A DNA stretch of 64,000 nt, from positions 21,487-85,486 of IMG/VR virus record IMGVR_UViG_3300031963_000063. The stretch is one strand, 5' to 3'. Position numbers and translations under genes: made by a program. This DNA comes from a virus. Under the pieces are notes generated by a model. That model ran no database searches, was not told where the DNA came from, and was given only the letters and a program-made list of their open reading frames with translations. Shown here piece by piece: positions 25,401-35,000 of the stretch (the stretch's first letter is position 1; every line of letters starts with the position of its first letter).

Positions 25401-25503
25401 TAATCAGAATCAATCTTTCACGAAGAATAGCACGAGGAATAGTTATTCTTCTACTGATAGGAACAAATGTATATGCGGTTTCCAGTATTGCCTTTCTTGC
25501 CAT
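22438..25503 (-). CDS. Large virion structural protein, cyanophage type
   Basis: 1021 residues, starting MARKAILETAYTFVPISRRI. Mostly beta-rich repeats with TTSTNHGLVVGDVVSVQDS-like units (three related units around residues 180-460), then a region with WRGASVRTGLFDEQNGFFFE. No collagen-like or chaperone region. I recognise it as a recurring large structural protein of T4-like cyanophages, probably a baseplate wedge or fibre-attachment component. A late-type box lies 22 bases upstream. Confidence 0.65.
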   Translation of the reverse strand: MARKAILETAYTFVPISRRITIPRAILRERLILITNVTTNTVIYNFSDSNLGATAYSVNSSNYAQGVTQDADSKVVTGARDTTTIDLVYNTTSMSANDKLQIIVDEYDEKFTPSETFTDPVSKMRVSTPQTLIDTDFEYSVQPSKWESLALVQNYPSFYAKGSGGVALDIVSIVGNNATKSLMTVTTSTNHGLVVGDVVSVQDSLNERADGTYLITASANATEFNYYAKGQVNGSVLDTGYTVVAAGGIFPGARIPLAVSASAMTYNGTDITVTTAAAHGLYPGTPIMISGVTATTNAPNGSWVIKTVESPTTFVFPVNVAPTGSLASGTNFANALLYTAPEGYQQHRATDGGVLITTGNNVTGVQQIRQTRRYFRYQSGKAMQFSTGAKFTPTYDIAAISASGNTITLTTIQPHNVQVGVTVLIEGIESSNGSTDSNLYNGSFTVQTVTGEKTFTYTASGVPTDTSPGGVNALVTVTAWRGASVRTGLFDEQNGFFFEFDGATLYACRRDSVKELFGLLTVTQNSGSVTGTNTKFREQLVVGEKIIIKGQSYEIAQITDDVTLRINPAYIGPNPSRPVKYLKTQNYRVPQNQWNMDKMDGSGPSGYNLQISKMQMAYIDYTWYGAGFIRFGFRAVNGDIIYCHKMPNNNVNTAAYMRSGNIPGRFEAINQGPFSRLVSGSGASRGSALNSNDTTLFIDNALNWPTAGFVMIQDSTNSELVQYTGIGAYNASVRGYPLTGLTRRTSYSVAGISTQGNFSSSAYTLSGGTANYTFTPDPGVQSSASGTAQVNVQYLHCTCAPVVSHWGVSVIMDGRYDDDKAILFTAGMNRYLRVDAGTTKPLLAIRIAPSVDFGVGKNFGVREIVNRMQLTLSGMGVYSQGQFLIQGILNPQTMTGGDLTLPSDWQTVPVGSGSLAQVVYFNGTQSYAATAVNATGAFTGGDRIFGFYTENSGGSNFSATSFNLEKVRDLGTSILSGNGDVGSVNPGYPVGPDILLIAATNLEPNGSKNLACRISWTEAQA

Positions 25504-25524
25504 GATTAATGAGTACCTTTTTTA

Positions 25525-25532
25525 TATTTATG
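25525..25532 (-). promoter_or_regulatory. Late-type promoter box
   Basis: CATAAATA on the minus strand, 22 bases before ATG 25503. 7/8 to the T4 late consensus and located in the gap between genes. Confidence 0.5.
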
Positions 25533-25538
25533 TGTTAG

Positions 25539-25829
25539 TTAAATAGTAGTAATTTCATCAATCTCATTATAAACAATCACAGACATATCAGTATTTTGCC
25601 TCATAAATGTTCCTTGCCCTGGACCATACAAGACCCCAGCAAAGTCATCATATACAATATCATAAGGAGCAAAGACATTTGCAGTAATTGTTGTAACACC
25701 AACATTTTCGGCAAATTCTGAGGCATAAAAAGTTCCAAGACCAGTTATACTTGGATTATTTGCTGTGGTCTCATCAAACTCCCCAGCAAGCATTGAACCG
25801 TATTGATCTAATCTTCCTACGACTGGCAT
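25539..25829 (-). CDS. Small structural protein (96 aa)
   Basis: Starts MPVVGRLDQYGSMLAGEFDE and contains FYASEFAENVGVTTITANVF with a strand-rich end. It is located between two fibre genes with 4-base spacing, so probably a virion or fibre-assembly component. No family recognised. Confidence 0.6.
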   Translation of the reverse strand: MPVVGRLDQYGSMLAGEFDETTANNPSITGLGTFYASEFAENVGVTTITANVFAPYDIVYDDFAGVLYGPGQGTFMRQNTDMSVIVYNEIDEITTI

Positions 25830-25833
25830 AATC

Positions 25834-27213
25834 TTATCCTGCTACAAAGTCCAAACTATTTGCAGTTGAGTTATACTGTATGTAGAAGTTCGTGGTGCCT
25901 GCAGTTCCACCAAATCTCATTTTGTTTTGTGATCGAACTCTTACATCTCCATTTACATCAATTTTAAATAATGCATTTGTCGTTCCAATACCAACATTTG
26001 ATGTTGTCGTAACACCTGTGGCAGTTGTAATCCACTGTGTACCAATTCCACTACCACCACCTCCAGCAGATCCAGTTACAGTAACAATACCAGAAGACGG
26101 AGCAGATACACTTAAGTTGGCACCAAAATCAATAATAGTTGCAATTCCAAGTGGTGCGGTATCATCCCTAATACTAACTCCAGAAGAACCTCCACCACCA
26201 GTGGCAGAAATTGTGATTGATTTTGGAGTAGAGGAATTATTTGCAGTAATTGTAACTCCTGTACCCGCAATAAGGTTTAATGGTTCTTCACCAGTTGCGG
26301 TTACTCCAGTATTGCCATTAATTTGTATAGGGTTAAATGATGATTCTGAATTGATTAAAATTTCACCATTACCAAGATCAGTTACACTAAAAGGTGCTTT
26401 AGCGAATCTAATTGCCTTTACATTAGAAACTGCATCACTGGAGTTAATTCCAGCAATTCGTGTGCTGACAGTTAATGCTAAACCAGCAGATGCCCCAGAA
26501 ATTGCAATAGTGGCAACACCATTAGAGAATGTTGCCGTCGCCCCTGCACCGACAAAGTTAATTGTTGCCGCGGTCCCTACAGTAGATCCTTCTTCTTGAA
26601 CAACAACACCAGATCCAACAGCTGTAATTCCAGTAAGACCAGAACCATCCCCAACAAATGATTGTGCAGTTATAATTCCAGTGGTATTAATGCTGCCACT
26701 AGACCCAATTCCAACTCCACTGCCAGAACCAACACCCTTTGTACCAACATACTTATAAAAAGAAACTCTTGGTAATTGTGCTGCACTAACATTAGCTGGG
26801 TTACCAGCATAGAAAAATACTGTTCCTCCAGAATAATTTAAAATCCAATCATTTGTTCCAAAAGGAATTTCTGTAGTTCCATTACTTTGATATAACTTTG
26901 GATTATAAGTAGCATCAAATCCATAAGGAATACAATCTACTAAATCGGATAAGTAGTATGCACTAGCGGCACCAGATACCGCGGTCATAGTTCTTTTTTC
27001 AAAAAATCTAATGACCCCGCTTGTAGCACCATTAGCCAAGGCAGGAGCAGTTGCTGGAATTTGATCTGCTTGTTGCCACACTTGAGAAGGTAAAACAATA
27101 TCTCTCGCACTAATACTTTCATTAAAGAAATCTCTAGGTAAAGCAGTTTCTGCTACCTGTGCAACTGCCTTTTTATATACAAAACTAGTTTTTTGTGCGT
27201 CTGTTAATGCCAT
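25834..27213 (-). CDS. Modular tail fibre protein (459 aa)
   Basis: N-terminal domain of about 160 residues (MALTDAQKTSFVYKKAVAQV) distinct from the other fibres, then shared modules: GDGSGLTGI, VQEEGSTVGTAATINFVGAG, and DAVSNVKAIRFAKAPFSVTD with GEEPLNLIAG, the last also in the 2843-residue fibre. Ends with VGIGTTNALFKIDVNGDV and no S74 chaperone, so trimerisation may depend on a partner. The N-terminus is the likely attachment part. Confidence 0.7.
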   Translation of the reverse strand: MALTDAQKTSFVYKKAVAQVAETALPRDFFNESISARDIVLPSQVWQQADQIPATAPALANGATSGVIRFFEKRTMTAVSGAASAYYLSDLVDCIPYGFDATYNPKLYQSNGTTEIPFGTNDWILNYSGGTVFFYAGNPANVSAAQLPRVSFYKYVGTKGVGSGSGVGIGSSGSINTTGIITAQSFVGDGSGLTGITAVGSGVVVQEEGSTVGTAATINFVGAGATATFSNGVATIAISGASAGLALTVSTRIAGINSSDAVSNVKAIRFAKAPFSVTDLGNGEILINSESSFNPIQINGNTGVTATGEEPLNLIAGTGVTITANNSSTPKSITISATGGGGSSGVSIRDDTAPLGIATIIDFGANLSVSAPSSGIVTVTGSAGGGGSGIGTQWITTATGVTTTSNVGIGTTNALFKIDVNGDVRVRSQNKMRFGGTAGTTNFYIQYNSTANSLDFVAG

Positions 27214-27227
27214 TTATTTACTCAGTA

Positions 27228-29039
27228 TTAAGATACGTTACTAATTGTTATATTATTAAAAGTTTTATTACTTGAAGCTGGAAGACCTATACGTATGTAT
27301 AGTTGACCAGTTCTAGTAGTTGCACCGAAAGTAATTCTTTTCACAGTGGCAGTGCTATTACCAACTACCAGTGCAGCTGCTCCATCTGCAGATGGACTTG
27401 TTCCAGGTGAGAATGCTGCATTACCGTCAATCCACCCAGTAACTCCTTCAATTTTTGCATAGATTTTAATACCACTCATAAGTGCACTACTACCAAAGTT
27501 AGAAGAACCAGTAAAAGTTAAATCAAAACTACTACATGCGGTAACAGATTGTGGATTAAACGTTACCCACCGATCACCAGCGCCCATACCAGTAGCATAG
27601 TCTGGTCCCACTACTGGAAGATTATTGGTATAAGTACCACTAGGCCATTGGAATTTTCCATTTAGAAACTGAAGTTCATTAGTATATGTTGTTTTTAAAT
27701 CAGCATTAGAATCATAAGTAGAAGTATATCCAGTTGTTGGATACTGACCTGTTCCAGAGGGTTTTCTACTATTTTCGTTAGTGGCAGATAATGTATCAAC
27801 TCTTACTCTAAGTGAATGTGTCGCTGTTCCTGAGGATCCTTGTGAGTTATAACTCGTTATTGTTATAGTATTTGTTTCTGAATACTTGTTACTTCCAACA
27901 GTAAGTGGCAAATCTGAAACAGTTACTGCTGCACTGGGGGTTTGAGTTCCAGTGAGAACTCTTGTTGCACTTGTACTTAAAATTGTGGATGCACTAACTT
28001 CTGCGATTCTGGTGGTATTATAAAAACTTTTTATTGCATTGTTAACAGTAAAATTGACAGAAAATGTTGATCCAAAACTCACTGTTGGAACACCACTAAT
28101 ATAGTGTGAGGTCGTATTTGGATAAGTTGTACTAATTCCAGTAACAGTTGTGGCTACTGGATCATCCACATAAAATGTCAAATTTGGGGTGCTTCCAGTT
28201 CCACTATGCGTAAGGTTATATGTATGAATACCAACAGACAATGAAGAAGCTGGAACTATTCTTGCGGTCATTTGTTTCCAGAATCCTTCTTTTCCAGCTT
28301 GACCAGAATAAGGATCTGATTCTGAAACAACATTTAAAGAACCGAAAGTTCCGGTATTAGTTGCAGTTGTCAATGCAGTTGTTCCTACACCAACATTATC
28401 AATAAATGCTGTTAGAGTTCCAGAATCAGCATCATAAAAATTAGAAGTAGTATTTGTCGCAGGAGATGCACTGTTAGTAACAATAGTTCTTACTGTTCCG
28501 GTGCTTGTTTGTGTTGCAGAATAAGATGATGCAAGAGAAAGAGTTAAAGTTGATAAATTAGCTGGTTTTGATGGTGCAAGTTTATTTAAAATCTCATTAA
28601 CTTCATCAATAGCATCAGTAACTGTAGTGGTTGGAGTAAAAGATAATAGACCATCGGCAAAAGAAGTGTCAGTGGGTGTCCCAAGTGTAATTCCTGTACC
28701 CACACTAGAACCACCACCACCACCACCTTCACCACCAGAGATCGTAATAGTGGCAACACCATTAGAGAATACTGCAGTGGCACCTGCACCAACAAAATTA
28801 ATAGTTGTTGCTGTTCCTACATTAGCACCTTCTTCTTGAACAACAACGCCAGATCCTGTTGCAGTAACTCCAGTAAGACCAGAACCATCCCCAACAAATG
28901 ATTGTGCGGTTATAATTCCAGTATTAATACGAATTCCACTAGATGAAATAGTGGCACCAGATCCAACAGTAAGAGTACTTGCATTGATAATATTTCTACT
29001 ATCATCAATAATAGTTGATCCTGATATCTTAATTGCCAT
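27228..29039 (-). CDS. Modular tail fibre protein (603 aa)
   Basis: Starts MAIKISGSTIIDDSRNIINA, then the shared GDGSGLTGV and VQEEGANVGTATTINFVGAG modules, a Gly-rich hinge (GGEGGGGGSS), and a beta-rich C-terminal half (about 150-603) ending in a domain with FNPQSVTACSSFDLTFTGSS that resembles carbohydrate-binding jelly rolls in pattern only. Late-type box CATAAATA upstream at 29088-29081. Confidence 0.65.
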   Translation of the reverse strand: MAIKISGSTIIDDSRNIINASTLTVGSGATISSSGIRINTGIITAQSFVGDGSGLTGVTATGSGVVVQEEGANVGTATTINFVGAGATAVFSNGVATITISGGEGGGGGGSSVGTGITLGTPTDTSFADGLLSFTPTTTVTDAIDEVNEILNKLAPSKPANLSTLTLSLASSYSATQTSTGTVRTIVTNSASPATNTTSNFYDADSGTLTAFIDNVGVGTTALTTATNTGTFGSLNVVSESDPYSGQAGKEGFWKQMTARIVPASSLSVGIHTYNLTHSGTGSTPNLTFYVDDPVATTVTGISTTYPNTTSHYISGVPTVSFGSTFSVNFTVNNAIKSFYNTTRIAEVSASTILSTSATRVLTGTQTPSAAVTVSDLPLTVGSNKYSETNTITITSYNSQGSSGTATHSLRVRVDTLSATNENSRKPSGTGQYPTTGYTSTYDSNADLKTTYTNELQFLNGKFQWPSGTYTNNLPVVGPDYATGMGAGDRWVTFNPQSVTACSSFDLTFTGSSNFGSSALMSGIKIYAKIEGVTGWIDGNAAFSPGTSPSADGAAALVVGNSTATVKRITFGATTRTGQLYIRIGLPASSNKTFNNITISNVS

Positions 29040-29080
29040 TTACGTTACCGTCGTCGTGTTTCCACTGGGTATGTTATTAT

Positions 29081-29088
29081 TATTTATG
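29081..29088 (-). promoter_or_regulatory. Late-type promoter box for the 603-aa fibre
   Basis: CATAAATA on the minus strand about 42 bases before ATG 29039, overlapping the final codons of the giant fibre gene. 7/8 to consensus. Confidence 0.45.
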
Positions 29089-32000
29089 ATAGTTTTGACT
29101 TCAATTCATTTATTTGATTTTGCTGTTCTTTGACAACCTCAATGAGAAGACCAATCAAACCATTATAGTTAACAGACTTGATATTATCTGTTGAATTTCT
29201 AACTAGTTCTGGCATAATTTTTTCAATCTCTTGTGCAAGTACACCAGCAGAAGACTGACCATTTTCTTTCCATTCAAAATTAACACCACGAATTGACATC
29301 ACTTTTGCAAGTGGATCTTCAATCGTGCGTACATTATTCTTTAATGCAGCATCAGAACTTGAGTTAAAGTCTGTTGCAGTTACGACACCAGTTACAATAA
29401 TGCCACCAGCAACAGTCAAGGTATCAGTTGTCTTATTATAAGTTAATCCACTATCACCACCGAAGGTGGATCCACCATCGTTAAATTGAATTTGAGTATC
29501 AGAACCACCAGGTGTTCCTCCACCCCCGCCTCCACCACCAGAAATAGTAATCGTAGCAGTTCCACCAGAATAAGTGGCAGTGACACCAGAACCGACAAAG
29601 TTAAGTGTTGTCGCAGCAGTGCCTACATTAGATCCTTCTTCTTGAACCGTAAGAGAAGAACCACCACCTCCACTAGCATTAATAGTTACTTTACCAGTAG
29701 AACCAGAGATGGTGACATTAGTACCAGCAACAATACTGGTAACAATACCTGTTAGATTTACTCCATTACCAGTTGTAGTTAGATAAGTGTTAGCATCAGT
29801 AGAACCATCTCCCTTCAAGAATTCTGATGATGTGGATCCAGGTTTGACAAAAGAATTTGCTGTAATAATTCCTGTCGTATTAATATTTTCATCGATAGCA
29901 ACAGAAGTATTGCCAATAACCATGTCTCCATTTATTGCAGGAAGAACAACAACGGCATTGCCACCATATTGATTATGAGGTGCAGCTTGAAGTCTGGTAT
30001 AATGAGCATTTCCAATTTCACAGAATAGATCAATTCTTCCTGGATTTGAATCAGAACTTTGAATTTTTATCTGATTTGCTGCTGTTATAATTCCAACAGA
30101 AATACCATTAGTAGTGGTTCTTCCTCTAGTCGTTACACTATCTAAAGTATCAGTTTCGGTATAAGAAGTCAGATAAGTGCTAGAATCAACTGAACCATCT
30201 GCCTTTAAGAACTGTGATGAGGTACCACCAGATCTTACGAATTGAGATGCCGTTACAATACCAGTGTTTATTCTGATTCCACTAGGTAAAATTGTAACTC
30301 CAGTACCAACATTAACTCCACCAGTGACACTTAAAGTATCAGTGGTCTTATTATAAGTTAATCCACTATCGCCACCAAAAGTTGATCCACCATCGTTAAA
30401 CTGAACCTGAGTATCAGAACCACCAGGGTTAGTGGATCCTCCACCACCTCCACCAGAAATAGTAATAGTTGTAATCCCAGCATTGTAGGTTGCAGTAACT
30501 CCAGCACCAACAAAATTAAGAACTGTTGCTGCGGTGCCAACTTGACTACCTTCATCCTGAACAGCAATATTTGAACCACCACCTCCAGCATTAATTGTAA
30601 CTTGACCAGTAGAACCAGAAATGGTTACATTAGTTCCAGCAACAATACTAGTAACAATACCTGTTAGGTTTATTCCATTACCAGTCGTAGTCAGATAGGT
30701 ACTAGAGTCAACAGAACCATCTGCCTTTAAGAACTGAGATGAGGTACCACCAGACTTAACAATTGATGTTGCCGTTAAAAGACCAACAGAAATACCATTA
30801 GTAGTGGTTCTTCCTCTAGTCGTTACACTATCTAAAGTATCAGTTTCGGCATAAGAAGTTATATAGGCACTAGAGTCAACAGAACCATCTGCCTTTAAGA
30901 ACTGTGATGAAGTACCACCAGACTTAACGAAAGATGATGCCGTTACGATACCAGTATTCGTTCTTAAACCACTAGGGAGAATAGTAACTCCAGTACCAAC
31001 ATTAACCCCACCAGTGACACTTAAAATATCAGTTGTCTTATTATAAGTAAGTCCAGAGTCACCACCGAAGGTTGATCCACCATCATTAAATTGAATTTGA
31101 GTATCAGAACCAGAAGGCACCGAATTAAATGTAATTGCCTTAGAGAAGGTGGTTCCAATACCAGCAGATGCAACTTCTTTTGTCGTAATTGCAATGCCAG
31201 GTCCAGCAATAAATTCAATTGGCTCTTCACCAGTTGCCTTTAGTGTTCCTTGCCCATTAACATACCATGGGTTAAAGGTTGATTCAGACTGAATCAATAC
31301 CTCTCCACTACCAAGATCAGTTACGCTGAATGGTGTCTTAGCAAATCTAATTGCTTTAACATTTGATACTGCATCATTATTGTTTACTCCCGCAGTTCTT
31401 GTTCCGACTGTTAGGGCAAAACCAACTCCAGTAAGTCCAGAACCATCACCGACAAATGATTGTGCCGTTACAATACCAGTGTTTATTCTGATTCCACTAG
31501 GCAGAATCGTAACTCCAGTACCGACATTAACACCACCAGTAACTGATAAGGTATCAGTTGTCTTATTATAAGTAAGTCCAGAATCACCACCTAGAGTTGA
31601 ACCACCATCATTGAATTGAACCTGAGTATCAGATCCACCAGGAGCACCACTACCTCCTCCACCACCAGAAATAGTGATAGTTGTAATACCTGCATTATAA
31701 GTAGCAGTAACTCCAGCACCAACAAAATTAAATGTTGTTGCGGCAGTACCAATTTGAGTTCCTTCTTCTCTTACTTCAATTTGTCCTGAATATGTTGAAG
31801 AGTCAACTGAACCATCTGCCTTTAAGAACTGAGATGAGGTACCACCAGACTTAATAAGTGATGTTGCAGTTAGAACTCCAACCGAAATACCGTTAGAAGT
31901 TGTTCTTCCTCTTGTGGTTACAGAATCTAGAGTATCAGTTTCGGTATAAGAAGTCAGATAAGTGCTAGAATCAACTGAACCATCTGCCTTTAAGAACTGA

Positions 32001-35000
32001 GATGAGGTACCACCAGATCTTACGAATTGAGATGCCGTTACGATACCAGAGTTTATTCTTAAACCACCAGAAGTAAGAGTTACACCTGTACCAATGACAA
32101 GTTGAGTTACAGTTACTAAACCTACTGAAATACCATTACTGGTAACATTACCTCTAGTTGTAACACTATTGAGTGTGTCAGTCTCAGTATAAGAAGTCAG
32201 ATAAGTGCTAGAATCAACTGAACCATCTGCCTTTAAGAACTGAGATGAGGTACCACCAGACTTAACAAAAGATGATGCGGTTACGATACCAACAATTTTA
32301 ACATTGCCACCAACATCAAGTTTTGATGTTGGATCTGCAGATCCAATGCCGACTAATCCTGTTCCACGAATAGTTATAGCATTTAACTCACTAAGCCCAG
32401 TATAAAAAGCACCTAAAACAATAGCAGTTCTATTCGATCCACCGACATTTCCATCTGCATGAATCCTTATTCCACCAGTATATGAGTCATTTGAATCTAC
32501 AACTCCTAGATCCAGCAATGAATAAGTATTTGAAGGCCAAGGAGTGATATTTAATTTGTTAATTATATTAAAAGTATTGGTATTATTTGTTCTCAGGTCC
32601 TCAGATCTAATGCCGTCAGCACTAACATTTAGTTTTAATTGTGGAATATCTGTTGAGAAAATTGTAATTGGTGCAGTTGGATTTGTGGTTCCAATACCAA
32701 TAGATCCAGCAGCACCTACACGAATACCGCCTGTTGCTGTAACAATACCAGTTACATTTAGTTGTGGTGACTGTAAGGTTCCAAAGACAGTAGCACCATA
32801 TCCTGTGGTTTCAAACTTCTTGGAGGCATCATAATAAAGTTCCACTGCTCCGTTAGTAATAAATCTTGCTTTATACTCTGAAGCAGCAGTATTTCCAATC
32901 CATACCTCATTATCACCAAGAATAGCTAAATTTCCAGTCCCTTGATCTGTAATATAACTATTTGATCCATCATGAACAATTCTTAAATCATTTCCATCAC
33001 CAAAATACAGATTATTATTATCACCAAGTTTTACATCACTCTGGAATGTGGCAACACCAGAAACATTCAGTTGTCCTAATGTTCCAACCGAAGTCAGTGA
33101 AGAATTAACAACACCACTTCCAAGAGTAGTAGATGAAAGAACATTAGTACCATCAATCTCATAAACTTTACCAGAAGCAAGATTAAAATTCTCACTTGAC
33201 TTTAATGCTGTATTGGCATGATCATATAATAAGGTATTATTTGGTCCAATTTTAATACCAGCACCATCTGCTAATAAATCAGTAGTAGCAGTTGAGGCAA
33301 TACCAACAATAAAATCAGCAATTTCTAAAGAAGTGGAATTGATTTGTGTTGTAGTGCCATCAACATATAAGTCACCTTTAATTCTTACTGATCCAGTGTT
33401 ATCACCAACACCAGCGGGATCAATAATAACTTCAGAAGGACCACTAATAGTATTCTGAGTAATATTAATACCAACTCCAGAAGCACCAGTAGAAAGTCTT
33501 GTGGTTGCTGTAGCAATGCCAGAAATAAAATTAGTACTATTTAAAGTTGTGATAGTACCAACACCACTATAATTTAAAGTAGTACCAGAAATAGTAGTAA
33601 CTAATCCAGTAACAATATTACCAGTAGTGGCATTAAGAGTATCAATATTTCCAGTCGTATAAGTTGCTGTTGTACCAGAAATAGTGGTAACTAAACCAGT
33701 AACAATATTACCAGTTGTAGCATTGAGAGTTGCAATCGTAGCAATACCAGATGTAGTTAAGTTGGTTATAATGCCAGTCTTAACATAACCAAGATCAACT
33801 GAAGCAGTAGCAATTGTACCAATACCAGTTGTAGTCAGATTGGTTACAATACCAGACTTAATGTATGCTAAGTCAATTGATGCCGTATTGATAGTGCCAA
33901 TACCCGAAGTTATTAGATTGGTGACAACACCAGTTGCAATCGAAGCAATACCAGTTGTAGTCAGATTGGTTACAATACCAGTCTTAACATAACCAAGATC
34001 AACTGAAGCAGTAGCAATTGTACCAATACCCGAAGTTATTAGATTGGTTACAATACCAGTTACAATATTACCAGTCGTATAAGTTGCGGTAGAACCACTT
34101 AAATCAGTTATAACCCCAGTAACAATATTACCAGTGGTTGCATTAAGAGTGGTTATCGTACCAATACCAGTTGTAGTCAGATTAGTTACGATACCAGAAT
34201 TAACGTATGCTAAGTCAACTGAAGCAGTATTAATAGTTGCAATACCACTTGCAGTTAAGTTGGTTATAATACCAGACTTAACGTATGCTAAGTCAACTGA
34301 TGCAGTAGCAATAGTAGCAATTCCACTAGTGGAAAGGTTGGTTACGATACCTGTGTTAACATAAGCAAGATCAACTGATGCAGTATTGATAGTACCAATA
34401 CCAGTTGTGGTTAAATTGGTTACGATACCAGACTTAACGTATGCTAAGTCAACCGAAGCAGTATTGATAGTACCAATACCAGTTGTGGTTAAATTGGTTA
34501 CGATACCAGACTTAACGTATGCTAAGTCAACCGAAGCAGTATTAATAGTTGCAATGCCAGTGGTCGTTAAGTTAGTGACAATACCAGACTTAACATAAGC
34601 AAGATCAACTGATGCTATTGCAATCGTAGCAATTCCAGTTGTTGTTAAGTTGGTTACAATACCAGTCTTAACGTAAGCAAGATCAACTGATGCTATTGCA
34701 ATCGTAGCAATTCCAGTTGTTGTTAAGTTGGTTACAATACCAGTCTTAACATAACCAAGATCAACTGATGCAGTATTGATAGTACCAATACCAGTGGTTG
34801 TTAGGTTAGTAACAATACCAGACTTAACGTATGCTAAATCAACCGAAGCAGTATTGATAGTGCCAATACCCGAAGTTATTAGATTGGTGACAATACCAGT
34901 TGAGATTGTAGCAATACCAGAATTTAATTGACCATCAAATTTTAAAGCAGTTATAATACCAGTAAATCTAGAATCACCAAATACATCAAGCCTTGCAGTT